This document shows positions 34,856 through 44,937 of a stretch of 64,000 nt of DNA, piece after piece (positions within the stretch are counted from its first letter, which is position 1; the number at the start of each line of letters is the position of its first letter). The notes below the pieces were generated by a model. It did not search any database. It was not told the DNA's origin and worked only from the letters and a program-made list of their open reading frames with translations. Source of the DNA: Chloroflexota bacterium. GTDB lineage: Bacteria > Chloroflexota > Anaerolineae > Anaerolineales > Villigracilaceae. The stretch spans positions 1 to 64,000 of the forward strand of contig JACAEM010000017.1 in NCBI GenBank assembly GCA_013388855.1, read 5' to 3'. A program made the translations under genes and the position numbers.

Positions 34856-35320
34856 ATGGACATCACGCTCCAACCTGTTACAGCAGAAAATTGGCGGAAC
34901 CTGATCCAGTTGAAGGTGAGGGAGGATCAAAATCATTTTGTTGCCTCGAACCTACTTTCGATAGCCGAATCTCAATTTGGATTTGATGATGAAGGACATT
35001 GGAATAGTTATCCCTTTGGAATTTATCTGGGCGATATGCCTGTAGGTTTCTTGATGTACGCTTTGAACCCGGCGCATTCCAGAATTCAGGCATTTATTAT
35101 GCGGCTGATGGTGGATGAGAAATTTCAAGGAAAAGGTTATGGTCGTCAAGCCATGAACCTCCTGTTGGAACGTTTCCAGGGGGACAGGGACATTCAGAAA
35201 GTAGCCATCAGTTATAGCCCGGAAAACGTTAGTGCGCAGAAATTGTATGCGGAATTGGGCTTCATCGAGACTGGCGAAATGGCTGGGGATGAAAATCTGG
35301 CGATCCTGAACTTGCGCTAA
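34856..35320 (+). CDS. GNAT-family N-acetyltransferase
   Basis: 154 aa acetyltransferase, one GNAT domain. Motif A is visible as LMVDEKFQGKGYGRQAMNLLL (acetyl-CoA loop QGKGYG) and motif B as YSPENVSAQKLYAELGF. Resembles SpeG/RimI-like small-molecule acetyltransferases but the acceptor is not identifiable. It has its own extended -10 (TGATACAAT at 34829-34837) and a clear AAAGGAG. Monocistronic. Confidence 0.88.
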   Translation: MDITLQPVTAENWRNLIQLKVREDQNHFVASNLLSIAESQFGFDDEGHWNSYPFGIYLGDMPVGFLMYALNPAHSRIQAFIMRLMVDEKFQGKGYGRQAMNLLLERFQGDRDIQKVAISYSPENVSAQKLYAELGFIETGEMAGDENLAILNLR

Positions 35321-35431
35321 CGCTTATCAAACGAATGAAAACAAGCTATGGTGGCTGGGATGAGAACAAATCCTGTGGTTAAGGAAATATGCGGCACCGT
35401 CTAAATTGTGGTAAAATCCTGCCCGCAATAC

Positions 35432-35504
35432 GGTGCCTGTAGCTCAATGGCAGAGCGCCACACTGTGGATGTGGATGTTGTGGGTTCGAAACCCATCAGG
35501 CACC
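35432..35504 (+). tRNA. tRNA-His (anticodon GTG)
   Basis: Full cloverleaf: acceptor GTGCCTG (35433-35439) with CAGGCAC (35497-35503), anticodon stem CCACA/TGTGG with loop CTGTGGA and anticodon GTG (35465-35467), T-arm with TTCGAAA. The extra G at -1 (35432) opposite discriminator C73 is the identity feature of tRNA-His. CCA is not encoded. A TGG-TAAAAT -10 with a CCTGCCC discriminator lies at 35409-35417. Confidence 0.95.
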
Positions 35505-35508
35505 CAGG

Positions 35509-35540
35509 AAGAGTCTCCTCATTCGGGAGGCTCTTTTTAT
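35509..35540 (+). terminator. Terminator of tRNA-His
   Basis: Stem AAGAGTCTCC / GGAGGCTCTT with one G-T pair, followed by TTTTATTT. The rest of the gap to glgA (35541-35685) holds no recognisable feature except a TAAAAT six nt before glgA. Confidence 0.8.
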
Positions 35541-35685
35541 TTGCGTAATTGTCCCATCGAGGGCAATATGGGTTCGGAACCCACCATTCACCGAGAACCA
35601 GACACCCTAGTTCTAGGAGGACTCGGATGTCTTTCTTTGAAAAATTCACCAAATGGGTCTCTTGATTTCGTTGTAAAATAGGTAC

Positions 35686-37140
35686 ATGCCCCAGACCATT
35701 AATGTGCTCTTTCTCGCCGCAGAGGCGGAACCTTTTGTAAAAGTCGGCGGATTGGGCGATGTGGCAGGGACCCTGCCGCGCGCCCTGCGCGCACTCTCCA
35801 ATGAAGAACTCAAAATCGATGTACGGCTCGTCCTGCCCATGCACTCGGTCATCCGTGAACAGTCGCTCAGACCGGTGGGAATCTATTCGATTCCGCGCGG
35901 CAAAACCGAGGTGCAGGCTGATGCGTACGAAGGCATTTTGGATGGCATGCCTGTCTATTTCATCAACGGCGACCCGATCCGTGCAAGCGGTTCGGTCTAT
36001 TCCTCCAATAGCAAACTCGACGCGGAAAAATATTCCTTCTTTTCCCTGGCGGCGCTTGAACTGCCGCGGCAGATCAACTGGCTTCCGAACATCATTCATG
36101 CCAACGATTGGCATACTGCCCTTGCCGCGTATGGTAATCTTGTCAGACGGTGGGAGGACAAAAAGCGGCGTATTGCCTCCCTAATCACAATCCACAACCT
36201 TCCTTTCTTGGGTCCCGATGTCAAAGAAATCCTCGAAGAGTACGGACTGCCGCTCGCAAACACCGACTTGCCTGAATGGGCGCGTGTCATGCCGATGCCG
36301 TTGGGATTGTGGGCTTCGGACGCGATTGTAGCAGTCTCGCCGACCTATGCCCAGGAGATCCTGCACGAGGAATTTGGATGCGGCTTGATGGAGTTTTTCC
36401 GTAACCGGACGGATTCGCTCAGCGGCATCCTCAACGGACTTGATACCGCCTCCTTCGACCCCCAGACTGATCCCGTTATCGCGTCCCATTTCTCTGCGGA
36501 TAACCTTGCCGCGCGCAAAGCGAACAAAGCCGCCCTGCAAGAAAAACTCGGACTACCCCTCCTGCCCGACGTGCCCCTGTTGGGCATGGTCTCGCGCATG
36601 GATGAAGCCAAAGGCATCGACATTGCTCTCAAAGGACTGAAGATGCTTGGCAGACAATCGTGGCAGCTGGCGATCCTCGGCGCGGGCAATCCGAAGATCG
36701 AAGAGCAGGCGAAAAAACTGCAGGAAGCCATGCCCGACCGCGTGCGCGTGGAGACCCGCTACGATGCGAAACTGGCGCGCCAAATCTATGCCGGTTCCGA
36801 TATTTTCCTCATGCCGTCCCGCTATGAACCTTGCGGTATTTCGCAAATGATCGCCATGCGCTATGGGAGCGTCCCGCTGGTGCGTGCGGTGGGCGGATTG
36901 CACGACACGGTCACTGACAGCGAGACCGGTTTTGTCTTTGTGGATAAAAAAGTTAAATCCTTCAACGACACGGTCCGCCGCGCCTTGGAGTTGTACCCGT
37001 ATCATTCGCGTTGGGCAAATTTGCAGAAGGCGGGTATGGCGCAGGACTTCTCCTGGGAAAACTCGGCAAGGAAATATCTCGCCTTGTATAAAAAACTGGT
37101 GGATACCGCACCCGCCACCAATGGCAGGAGCCTGGCGTGA
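35686..37140 (+). CDS. glgA: Glycogen synthase
   Basis: 484 aa GT5 glycosyltransferase that extends alpha-1,4-glucan from ADP-glucose. N-terminal KVGGLGDVAGTLPRAL (about 21-36) is the ADP-glucose-binding loop, and the C-terminal GT1 fold carries MPSRYEPCGISQM (about 375-387). It opens a three-gene glycogen cluster with glgC and malQ. There is no Shine-Dalgarno; a TAAAAT ends six nt before the ATG, compatible with a leaderless transcript. Confidence 0.95.
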   Translation: MPQTINVLFLAAEAEPFVKVGGLGDVAGTLPRALRALSNEELKIDVRLVLPMHSVIREQSLRPVGIYSIPRGKTEVQADAYEGILDGMPVYFINGDPIRASGSVYSSNSKLDAEKYSFFSLAALELPRQINWLPNIIHANDWHTALAAYGNLVRRWEDKKRRIASLITIHNLPFLGPDVKEILEEYGLPLANTDLPEWARVMPMPLGLWASDAIVAVSPTYAQEILHEEFGCGLMEFFRNRTDSLSGILNGLDTASFDPQTDPVIASHFSADNLAARKANKAALQEKLGLPLLPDVPLLGMVSRMDEAKGIDIALKGLKMLGRQSWQLAILGAGNPKIEEQAKKLQEAMPDRVRVETRYDAKLARQIYAGSDIFLMPSRYEPCGISQMIAMRYGSVPLVRAVGGLHDTVTDSETGFVFVDKKVKSFNDTVRRALELYPYHSRWANLQKAGMAQDFSWENSARKYLALYKKLVDTAPATNGRSLA

Positions 37141-37199
37141 GTTGACCGTGGTATCGTCAGGATAAAGTCAGAAATACAAATCACACTTCGAGGATGAAC

Positions 37200-38462
37200 A
37201 TGAAAACACGGGCAGTCATTCTGGCAGGCGGCGAAGGTTCACGGTTGGGGGTTCTGACGGCAAAGCGGGCAAAACCCGCGGTTCCCTTTGCAGGCAAATA
37301 TCGAATCATCGATTTCCCACTTTCCAATTGCGTCAACTCGGGCATCTTCGATGTGATGATCCTGGCGCAGTATCGCCCGCAGTCGTTGATCGAACATGTC
37401 GGTTCGGGCGCGCCCTGGGACCTGAATCGCGATTTCACGGGCGGTGTCAAGATTCTCAGCCCATACAAAGCCCGCAACGACTCGGATTGGTTCGTCGGCA
37501 CAGCAGATGCCGTCCAGCAGACCTTTACTTTCATCAAAAAAAACCTTCCAGAACTGATCCTGATTCTTTCCGGTGATCATATCTACACCATGGATTATGA
37601 CCCGATGATCTCCTTTCATCTCGATCATCACGCCGACCTCACCATGGGAACCATCAGCGTGCCAATCGAGGAAGCCTCCCGTTTTGGCATTCTCGCCACG
37701 GACGATAATTACCGGGTTACCTCCTTTGTGGAAAAGCCCGCCAATCCGCCTTCGACCCTTGCCAACATGGGGGTTTATCTCTTCAATCGCGAAGTGCTCG
37801 ATAAAGCCCTGTGGGAAGATCGCCACCGCAAGAATTCCTCCCATGATTTTGGCAAGGACATTATTCCGCGCCTCCTGAAGTCCAAGGCGCGCATCTTTGC
37901 CTATCCCTACACCGGTTACTGGATGGATGTCGGCACGGTGCAATCCTACTGGCAGGCACACATGGATATGCTTTCCCCAAACCCGCCGTTGAAATTGTAC
38001 AACCGCGATTGGATTATCCATACCCGCACCGAGGAACGCGCCCCCGCTCGTCTGCCCGCGACCGCCCACGTGTACGCAAGTATGTTATGCGACGGTTGCT
38101 ATGTCGGAGAGAATGCGCGTGTCGAAAGTAGCGTGCTTTCGCCGGGAGTTGTCATCCGGCCGGGCGCGGTGGTGCGCGAGTCGATCATCGCCACCGATTG
38201 TGTCATCGAAAGCGGAGCGGTCATCGAACGGGCAGTCCTCGATAAGCGCGTGCACGTCGAGCAGAATGCCCGCGTCGGGTGGGGCATCGCCGATCAGAAT
38301 ATCCGCATCGCCCTTGTCGGTAAGAACAGCACAGTGCCCGCCGGGTATGTCATCGAACCGGAAGGCGAGGTGGGCACCGACGTGATCGCCTCTGATTATA
38401 GCGAATCGGTTGTGCGTGCGGGTCAAGTCGTTACAACACGGAGACAAGCCAATGAAATTTGA
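37200..38462 (+). CDS. glgC: Glucose-1-phosphate adenylyltransferase
   Basis: 420 aa from the ATG at 37200, which has GAGG six nt upstream; an ATG two codons earlier is possible. Makes ADP-glucose for glgA. Nucleotidyltransferase motifs [14 protein letters not shown] (about 8-21) and GTADAVQQT, substrate loop VEKPANPP, and a C-terminal left-handed beta-helix with hexapeptide-like repeats. Ends 11 nt inside malQ. Confidence 0.95.
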   Translation: MKTRAVILAGGEGSRLGVLTAKRAKPAVPFAGKYRIIDFPLSNCVNSGIFDVMILAQYRPQSLIEHVGSGAPWDLNRDFTGGVKILSPYKARNDSDWFVGTADAVQQTFTFIKKNLPELILILSGDHIYTMDYDPMISFHLDHHADLTMGTISVPIEEASRFGILATDDNYRVTSFVEKPANPPSTLANMGVYLFNREVLDKALWEDRHRKNSSHDFGKDIIPRLLKSKARIFAYPYTGYWMDVGTVQSYWQAHMDMLSPNPPLKLYNRDWIIHTRTEERAPARLPATAHVYASMLCDGCYVGENARVESSVLSPGVVIRPGAVVRESIIATDCVIESGAVIERAVLDKRVHVEQNARVGWGIADQNIRIALVGKNSTVPAGYVIEPEGEVGTDVIASDYSESVVRAGQVVTTRRQANEI

Positions 38463-39954
38463 GCGTTCAAGCGGCATCCTTCTTCATCCCACCAGCCTGC
38501 CGGGTCCCTATGGCATCGGCGATCTCGGTCCGCAGGCATATCAGTTCGTGGACTGGCTCGCCTCCACGGGGTGCAAACTCTGGCAGGTACTTCCCCTCGG
38601 GCCCACCGGCTACGGTGACTCGCCCTATCAATGCTTCTCCGCCTTTGCCGGGAATCCCTACCTGATTAGCATTGACGCGTTGTTGCAGGATGGATTGCTG
38701 ACCCCGGACGATTTGAGGAACATGCCGGGCTTTCCCGCCTCCCGCGTGGATTTTGGCTTGCTCATCCCGTGGAAACTGACTCTTCTACAAAAGGCATTTT
38801 CCCGTTTCCCCTCCGCCTCGGACAATCTGCACAAGGAATTCGATTATTTCTGCGCGGAAAATGCTGCCTGGCTTGACGACTATGCTCTATTCATGTCCCT
38901 CAAGGAGGCGAACGGAGGCGGAGCCTGGTCCGGCTGGGACTCATCCATTCGGAAACGGGAGCAAGCCGCGATGGATAAGATGCGCAAGCTCCACGCGGAA
39001 AATGTCCAGCGTTATTCTTTCTATCAATTTCTGTTCTTCCGTCAGTGGAACCGCCTGCGCGCGTACGCCAACGAGCGCGGGATCAGGATCATCGGCGATA
39101 TTCCCATCTTTATTGCCTACGATAGCGCCGATGCCTGGGCGAATCCCGAATTGTTCTTTCTTGATGAAGACAGTCTGCCGACCGTTGTAGCGGGAGTTCC
39201 ACCGGATTATTTTTCGCCGACAGGGCAGTTGTGGGGCAATCCGTTGTACCGCTGGGATGTGCACAAAGAGACCGGTTATGCCTGGTGGATCGAGCGATTC
39301 CGCGCCGTGCTGCGAATGGTGGATGTGGTGCGCCTTGACCACTTTCGCGGTTTTGCGGGGTATTACGAGATTCCCTTCGGCGCGGCGACTGCTGAAACCG
39401 GACGCTGGGTGCCAGGTCCTGGCAGCGATTTCTTCAAGGCGCTGGATGAAAAATTGAGCGACTCGCGTACCTCTGAGATCGAATTGCCCATCATCGCGGA
39501 AGATTTGGGCGTCATCACGCCGGACGTGGTTGCGTTGCGCGATGGTTTTAACCTGCCGGGGATGAAAATTTTGCAGTTTGGCTTCGATGATCCAAAGAAT
39601 CCTTTCCTGCCGCATAACTATCCCGCCCACTGCGTGGCATATACAGGAACGCACGATAATGACACAGCGCGCGGTTGGTTCGAAACCGCTCCGCAGAGCG
39701 AGCGTGAGTTTGCCCTGAAATACCTGAACACAGACCCCAATCATTTTGTACAGGAGTTGATTCGCGGCGTGTGGTCCTCGGTGGCGGTCTATGCCATCAC
39801 ACCCATGCAGGACGCGCTTGGTTTGGGCGGAGAGGCGCGCATGAACTTCCCGTCCCGTCTCGGCGGCAATTGGGAGTGGCGGATGACCGAAGCGGATATG
39901 AGTGAGGAGTTGGCGAATTGGTTGATGGAACTGAACAGGTTGTATTTGAGGTAA
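38452..39954 (+). CDS. malQ: 4-alpha-glucanotransferase (amylomaltase)
   Basis: 500 aa GH77 enzyme that rearranges alpha-1,4-glucans. Motifs GSDSPYQ-like YGDSPYQCFS near the N-terminus, DVVRLDHFRGF with the nucleophile Asp (about 297), IIAEDLGVITPDV with the general acid Glu and YTGTHDNDTARGW. Overlaps glgC by 11 nt, so part of the same operon; GGAG precedes ATG. Complete length. Confidence 0.95.
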   Translation: MKFERSSGILLHPTSLPGPYGIGDLGPQAYQFVDWLASTGCKLWQVLPLGPTGYGDSPYQCFSAFAGNPYLISIDALLQDGLLTPDDLRNMPGFPASRVDFGLLIPWKLTLLQKAFSRFPSASDNLHKEFDYFCAENAAWLDDYALFMSLKEANGGGAWSGWDSSIRKREQAAMDKMRKLHAENVQRYSFYQFLFFRQWNRLRAYANERGIRIIGDIPIFIAYDSADAWANPELFFLDEDSLPTVVAGVPPDYFSPTGQLWGNPLYRWDVHKETGYAWWIERFRAVLRMVDVVRLDHFRGFAGYYEIPFGAATAETGRWVPGPGSDFFKALDEKLSDSRTSEIELPIIAEDLGVITPDVVALRDGFNLPGMKILQFGFDDPKNPFLPHNYPAHCVAYTGTHDNDTARGWFETAPQSEREFALKYLNTDPNHFVQELIRGVWSSVAVYAITPMQDALGLGGEARMNFPSRLGGNWEWRMTEADMSEELANWLMELNRLYLR

Positions 39955-40266
39955 TTGTTTATAGTCCCGAAGGTCTCGAAGCCTTCGAGACTATTGACTC
40001 TGGCGTGTAGTCACTTGTTCTTTGAAAAGTAAAATAGCCAAATTTTTCTGCTAAGGACCTAATTAGCGGAGCAACGGTTAAATTCGCCTTGTATTAACCG
40101 CTTCCTGTCGCCGGGTAGCATCATTTCTTTCCCGGCAGACCTGCCGGCAAAAGTCCACTTGGGAGTGGATTTGGAAGTATAATTCGAATTTGGAACGAAA
40201 TTTAGCCTGTCCAGCCTTTCTTATGATGCTGGATGGATTGGTAACAGAACATCCAGGAGTAACAGT
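39955..40266. other. Gene-free gap with palindromes before hsp20
   Basis: No gene seen. It holds a palindrome TAGTCCCGAAGG (39961-39972) / CCTTCGAGACTA (39981-39992), matching the 34124 family; a second short hairpin CCGGCAG/CTGCCGG near 40131-40150; and a TATAAT near 40179 that may serve hsp20. No CIRCE-type element is evident. Confidence 0.6.
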
Positions 40267-40656
40267 ATGCCTACGATTATCCGTAAACCCGTCCACGCTC
40301 TGATGGACACCCGTCGCGAAATTCTGCATACAATCAGTTGGCAGGTACGCTCAAGCCTGTGGCGCCCGCCAACGGATATTTATGAGACCGACGAGAGTTT
40401 CATCGTTAGAGTGGAAATCGCCGGTGTGCGGGAGGACGAGATCGAGGTGGCAGTGGAGAACAGCCTCCTTCGTATCAGCGGGGTTCGGTCCGATGCGCCG
40501 GAGCAAAGAGCCTATTATCACCAGATGGAAATCCAATCAGGAAGGTTCGAGATCGTAGCTGAAATTCCCATTCCTGTAGATGTCGAACAAGCGGGGGCGA
40601 TCTACCGGGATGGTTTCCTCACTGTCACCCTGCCCAAATTAATCACTCATAACTGA
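40267..40656 (+). CDS. Small heat shock protein (Hsp20 family)
   Basis: 129 aa alpha-crystallin-domain chaperone that holds unfolding proteins. The domain starts at WRPPTDIYETDESFIVRVEIAGV (read as consecutive short motifs, about 36-58) and ends with the characteristic GAIYRDGFLTVTLPK. AGGAGT precedes the ATG. Located 15 nt before lon, forming a protein-quality unit. Confidence 0.92.
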   Translation: MPTIIRKPVHALMDTRREILHTISWQVRSSLWRPPTDIYETDESFIVRVEIAGVREDEIEVAVENSLLRISGVRSDAPEQRAYYHQMEIQSGRFEIVAEIPIPVDVEQAGAIYRDGFLTVTLPKLITHN

Positions 40657-40671
40657 GGTCTATTCAACCAC

Positions 40672-43275
40672 ATGCCTGCCTCCCGTTGGCACTCAAACTT
40701 CAATGACTTGTTTCAATGGATCGGTGAAGACGAGAATGAGTTGCTCTCCTTGATGATGCCTTCTGTTTTCTCCCGATTTCAAAAGAACGATACGGACTCG
40801 CCCGAGTCTGATTCCACTCAAAAAACCCTTGCAACCAAATACCCCGACGTACTTCCCATCCTGCCGCTTCGTGGCGTGGTCGTGTACCCCCAGACCGCAG
40901 TTCCATTGACGGTGGGTCAGCCGCGTTCGATTCGCTTGGTGGATGATGTTGTCAGCGGAGATAAGCTGGTTGGACTGGTGACAGCCACGAACCCGGAGTT
41001 GGAATCGCCGGGTCCGAATGATCTATATCGAGTGGGGACTATCGCCACCGTCCATCGTCTGTTGCGCGCGCCGGATGGAACCATCCGCCTGTTGGTTCAG
41101 GGCATGGATCGTTTTCGGTTGGGCGATTTTGTCGCGGAAGAGCCGTATCTCAAAGCGAAGATCATCCCCGCACCTGAGATGGTGGAGAGCGGGCTTGAGA
41201 TCTCTGCGCTGGCGCGTAACGCGCGCGATCAGTTCCAGCAGATTACGCAAATGATTCCCTCGTTCCCGGAGGAATTGGCTGGCTCGATCACTTCGGTGGA
41301 AGATCCGTTACAGACTGCGTATACCATTGCCAACTTCCAGCGCATGGAATTGAAGGACGCACAGGAAATTCTTGAAATCGATTCTGTTTCCGAGAAACTC
41401 AAGAAGTTGATTGGCCTGCTGGTACGCGAAGCGGAAGTGTTGCAGATCGGGCAGAAGATCCAGAATGAGGCGCGCGGCGAGATCGAAAAGGTTCAACGCG
41501 AGTATTTCCTGCGCGAGCAGATGAAAGCCATTCAAAAGGAATTGGGCGAAAAGGACGAGCAAACCGCCGAGACCGAGGAGTTCCGCAGGAAGATCGAAGA
41601 GGCGAAAATGCCTGAGGAGGCGGATAAACAGGCGCGGCGTGAGCTGGAACGCCTGTCACGTCTTCCTTCCGCCGCGGCGGAATACGGCGTCATCCGCACC
41701 TATCTCGATTGGCTGGTTTCGGTCCCGTGGTCCAAATCCACGGAGGATAATCTGGAGATTCCTCACGCCCGCGAGATCCTGGATAAAGATCACTATGGAC
41801 TGGAAGATGTCAAGGAGCGCATTCTCGAATTTCTGGCAATCCGTAAGTTGCGGCTCGACCGCAAGGATGAGGCAAAGACTCCCTCGGAGGATAAGATCCG
41901 TCGTGAGCGCGAGGGGGTGATCCTGTGCTTCGTCGGGCCTCCCGGCGTCGGAAAGACCTCCCTCGGACAATCCATCGCGCGCGCGATGGGGCGTAAGTTT
42001 GTGCGCGCTTCGCTGGGCGGTGTGCGAGACGAGGCGGAGATTCGCGGACATCGTCGCACGTATATCGGTTCGATGCCCGGACGCATCCTTCAGTCGTTGC
42101 GCCGGATCGAATCGAAGAATCCGGTATTCATGCTGGACGAGATCGACAAATTGACCCTCGACTTTCACGGCGATCCGGCTTCTGCCTTGTTGGAAGTGCT
42201 CGACCCTGAACAAAACAGTGAATTCCGCGACAACTATCTCGAGGTCGCGTTCGACCTCTCGCAGGTCTTCTTTATCACGACTGCCAATACACTTGAGACG
42301 ATCCCCGGTCCGTTGCGTGACCGCATGGAGATTATCTATCTTTCCGGTTACACCGAGAACGAAAAGATCGCCATTGCCAAAGGCTATCTCATCCCGCGCC
42401 AGATCCGCGAGAACAGCCTGCGCGACGATGAGGTGAAATTCACGGACGAGTCGCTGCAAAGGATCATCCGTGAATATACACGTGAGGCGGGTGTCCGCAA
42501 CTTGGAACGGAAGATTGGCGCGGTCTGCCGAAAGATCGGGACGCGTATTGCCGAGGGAAAAATCAAAAAGGCGAGAATCACCCCCGAGAAACTGGAAGAT
42601 TACCTCGACCATCCGATCTTCCACGGCACGGAGGAATTGAATCAGCGAACCTCCATGCCGGGCGTCGTCCCAGGGCTTGCATGGACGCCCTACGGCGGGG
42701 ATGTCCTGTTTGTCGAAGCGACCGGCATGCCCGGCGGAAAGGGGTTTCAGGTCACCGGTTCGATTGGCAACGTGATGAACGAGTCTGCGCGTGCTGCGTT
42801 GTCTTTCGTCCGTTCGCGTGCGAAAGCGCTGGGGTTGGACTCGGATTATTTCAACAAATCTGACATTCACCTGCACATCCCCTCCGGTGCGCAACCCAAA
42901 GACGGACCCTCCGCGGGCGTGACCATGGCGACCGCCATTGTCTCCCTTGTCTCGGGACGAAAGGTCAAACCACACCTCGGCATGACTGGCGAGATTACGC
43001 TGCGCGGGCAGGTTCTGCCGATTGGCGGCGTCAAGGAAAAGGTCCTCGCTGCACACCGCAACGGTCTGCGGACGGTCATTCTCCCCAAACGCAACGAACA
43101 GGACGTGGACGATGTCCCGGATGAGATCAAGCAGTCAATGAAATTCATTTATGTTGAAACCGTGGATGACGTCTTAAAGGCCGCGTTGGAAACGGGCAAC
43201 CACTCGCACGCAGGGAAAAAATCCGTGAAAAAGAAGGCAAAAGCCGATGGCAAAAGTACTTCTCGCCGAAGATGA
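40672..43275 (+). CDS. lon: ATP-dependent Lon protease
   Basis: 867 aa. N-terminal LON substrate domain (about 60-260), coiled region, AAA+ ATPase with Walker [10 protein letters not shown] (about 422-430) and Walker [11 protein letters not shown], then the serine protease domain with Ser747 in KDGPSAGV and Lys788 in [12 protein letters not shown]. It degrades misfolded and regulatory proteins. The N-terminus has about 45 extra residues before the usual start of the family; with only a distant GAGG the exact start is uncertain. Its last 29 nt overlap the receiver gene. Confidence 0.95.
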   Translation: MPASRWHSNFNDLFQWIGEDENELLSLMMPSVFSRFQKNDTDSPESDSTQKTLATKYPDVLPILPLRGVVVYPQTAVPLTVGQPRSIRLVDDVVSGDKLVGLVTATNPELESPGPNDLYRVGTIATVHRLLRAPDGTIRLLVQGMDRFRLGDFVAEEPYLKAKIIPAPEMVESGLEISALARNARDQFQQITQMIPSFPEELAGSITSVEDPLQTAYTIANFQRMELKDAQEILEIDSVSEKLKKLIGLLVREAEVLQIGQKIQNEARGEIEKVQREYFLREQMKAIQKELGEKDEQTAETEEFRRKIEEAKMPEEADKQARRELERLSRLPSAAAEYGVIRTYLDWLVSVPWSKSTEDNLEIPHAREILDKDHYGLEDVKERILEFLAIRKLRLDRKDEAKTPSEDKIRREREGVILCFVGPPGVGKTSLGQSIARAMGRKFVRASLGGVRDEAEIRGHRRTYIGSMPGRILQSLRRIESKNPVFMLDEIDKLTLDFHGDPASALLEVLDPEQNSEFRDNYLEVAFDLSQVFFITTANTLETIPGPLRDRMEIIYLSGYTENEKIAIAKGYLIPRQIRENSLRDDEVKFTDESLQRIIREYTREAGVRNLERKIGAVCRKIGTRIAEGKIKKARITPEKLEDYLDHPIFHGTEELNQRTSMPGVVPGLAWTPYGGDVLFVEATGMPGGKGFQVTGSIGNVMNESARAALSFVRSRAKALGLDSDYFNKSDIHLHIPSGAQPKDGPSAGVTMATAIVSLVSGRKVKPHLGMTGEITLRGQVLPIGGVKEKVLAAHRNGLRTVILPKRNEQDVDDVPDEIKQSMKFIYVETVDDVLKAALETGNHSHAGKKSVKKKAKADGKSTSRRR

Positions 43276-43591
43276 CCATACGATGGTTTCCCTCCTAAAG
43301 ACCCTGCTCAAGATGGAAGGCTTCGAAGTCGTTGCCCTGACCAGCGATGACGATGTTGCGGATGCCATCCTGCGCGAACGTCCCGACGTATTGTTCATGG
43401 ACGTGCACCTTGGACAGCAGAGTGGCATGGATATCGTGGAATCGATCCGCAGGAACCCGGAGATGACCGGTTTACACGTGGTTATGACTTCCGGGTTGAA
43501 TGTCAAAGAAGAATGCCTGAGCCGCGGTGCAGATCATTTCCTGCTGAAACCGTTCATGCCAGACGAACTGATCCGGGTATTGAAGCAATAA
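43247..43591 (+). CDS. Single-domain response regulator
   Basis: 114 aa receiver domain only. Acidic pocket AEDD (Asp9, Asp10), phospho-acceptor Asp52 in LFMDVHLG, Thr81 and Lys101 in LLKPF are all in place. No output domain, so it acts by protein contact as in CheY-type proteins. It starts inside the 3-prime end of lon, implying translational coupling; no partner histidine kinase is nearby. Confidence 0.9.
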   Translation: MAKVLLAEDDHTMVSLLKTLLKMEGFEVVALTSDDDVADAILRERPDVLFMDVHLGQQSGMDIVESIRRNPEMTGLHVVMTSGLNVKEECLSRGADHFLLKPFMPDELIRVLKQ

Positions 43592-43726
43592 CGTATCGTG
43601 ATTTCCTTCCTCCGACCATCGTTCCATGGGCATTGGTGCACGCCTGCTGGCTAAAGTCGAAACCTATTACCGGCAACTGGATTGGCGGCACATGACAGAT
43701 GCCCGTTTGTTTGGAAAAGACCCTTT

Positions 43727-44221
43727 ATGACGATTCGCTTCGGGATATTGACTCTCTCCGACCGCTCCTCGCGCGGCGAGCGGGCGGATTCCTCGGGACC
43801 CGCGTTAACGCGTCTCGTCCAAGCCGGGGGCTGGTCTGTGACCAAAGAATCGATCCTCCCCGACGAAGAATCCGCCATCCGCGCCGTCCTGACCGAATGG
43901 GCCGACAGCGGTGAACTGGACGTGATCCTCACCACCGGCGGGACCGGCTTCTCCCCACGCGACGTCACCCCCGAAGCAACGCGCGCCGTCATCGAACGCG
44001 AAGCGCCCGGGTTGGCGGAAGCGATGCGTTCCGCCAGTCTCAGGATCACGCCTCATGCCATGCTCTCCAGGGTGGTGGCGGGAATCCGCAAACAAACCCT
44101 CATCATCAACCTGCCGGGCAGCCCCAAAGGGGCGGTGGAAAACCTGCAGGTGGTGCTACCTGTCCTGCCGCATGCGGTACAGCTCCTGCGGGAGGACCCC
44201 CGCTCCGAGTCGACACACTGA
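43727..44221 (+). CDS. mogA: Molybdopterin adenylyltransferase / MoaB-type protein
   Basis: 164 aa MogA/MoaB fold. Motifs GILTLSDRSSRGERADSSG (about 5-23), LTTGGTGFSPRDVTPEAT and NLPGSPKGAVENL are characteristic. Adenylylates molybdopterin before metal insertion. Start at 43727; the in-frame 43682 ATG adds unsupported residues. The moaC, moaD and moaE genes lie 11 kb away in the same window. MoaB is the alternative name; sequence alone does not separate them. Confidence 0.87.
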   Translation: MTIRFGILTLSDRSSRGERADSSGPALTRLVQAGGWSVTKESILPDEESAIRAVLTEWADSGELDVILTTGGTGFSPRDVTPEATRAVIEREAPGLAEAMRSASLRITPHAMLSRVVAGIRKQTLIINLPGSPKGAVENLQVVLPVLPHAVQLLREDPRSESTH

Positions 44222-44239
44222 TTACCTCTCTGGTATAAT
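44210..44239 (+). promoter_or_regulatory. efp promoter
   Basis: TCGACA (44210-44215), 18-bp spacer and TATAAT (44234-44239) with extended TGG, then discriminator CCCGCCGC. Confidence 0.75.
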
Positions 44240-44280
44240 CCCGCCGCTATATTTCAATCTCACACAAGGAAAGTGCAAGA

Positions 44281-44838
44281 ATGATCGATGTAAATGAACT
44301 CCGCAAAGGTGTAACCTTCGAGTTGGATGGCAACTTATACAAGGTGCTTGATTACAGCCACAACAAGACCGGGCGCGGTAACGCCAACATCCGCATCAAG
44401 GCGCGTAACCTGCAGACCGGCGCAAATATCGAGCGCACCTTCAATTCCGGTCAGTCTGTGCAGGATGTCAGTCTCGATTTTCACAACGTTTCGTACCTTT
44501 ACAACGATGGGGATTTCTACCATTTCATGGATAATGAAACCTTCGAGCAACCTGCCATCAAGAAGGAAATGCTCGGCGACGATGCCCTGTATCTTAAGGA
44601 AGGCATGGAAGTTAAACTGACTTTCTATAAGGGCGCGCCGCTCGATATCGAGATTCCCAGCTCGGTGGATATGAAAGTCGTCGAAGCGGAAACAGCCATC
44701 CGCGGCGACACTGCCACCGGTGTGACAAAAAAGGTCATCACCGAGACCGGGCTGGAGGTGCAGTGTCCGCAGTTTGTGAAAGTCGGCGATACCATCCGCG
44801 TGAACACGGAGACCGGCGCATACGTCACCCGCGTGTAG
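44281..44838 (+). CDS. efp: Translation elongation factor P
   Basis: 185 aa, three OB-like domains. Relieves ribosome stalling at polyproline. The modification loop reads HNKTGRGNA with Arg32 at the tip, where Escherichia coli has lysine; Arg at the tip is known from the rhamnosylated (EarP) type, but no earP is in the window, and Thr replaces the usual Pro before Gly. The C-terminal motif GDTIRVNTETGAYVTRV is intact. AAGGAAAG precedes the start. Confidence 0.95.
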   Translation: MIDVNELRKGVTFELDGNLYKVLDYSHNKTGRGNANIRIKARNLQTGANIERTFNSGQSVQDVSLDFHNVSYLYNDGDFYHFMDNETFEQPAIKKEMLGDDALYLKEGMEVKLTFYKGAPLDIEIPSSVDMKVVEAETAIRGDTATGVTKKVITETGLEVQCPQFVKVGDTIRVNTETGAYVTRV

Positions 44839-44863
44839 TTCTCTTTGAACCGATGTGAATGTG

Positions 44864-44901
44864 GAGCGAGCGGCTTTGGTAATTAAACCAACTGCTCGCT
44901 C
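44864..44901 (+). terminator. Hairpin after efp, probable terminator
   Basis: GAGCGAGC..TTGG pairs with CCAA..GCTCGCTC across an A/T-rich loop; the following sequence has only a weak T run. Confidence 0.5.
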
Positions 44902-44937
44902 ATCGTTTATATGTGAAAACAACCCTGGATTGCAAGC

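Noticed and set aside
41656-43056. A 466-codon open frame antisense to lon
   Set aside because: Shadow of a confirmed conserved gene, no family likeness.
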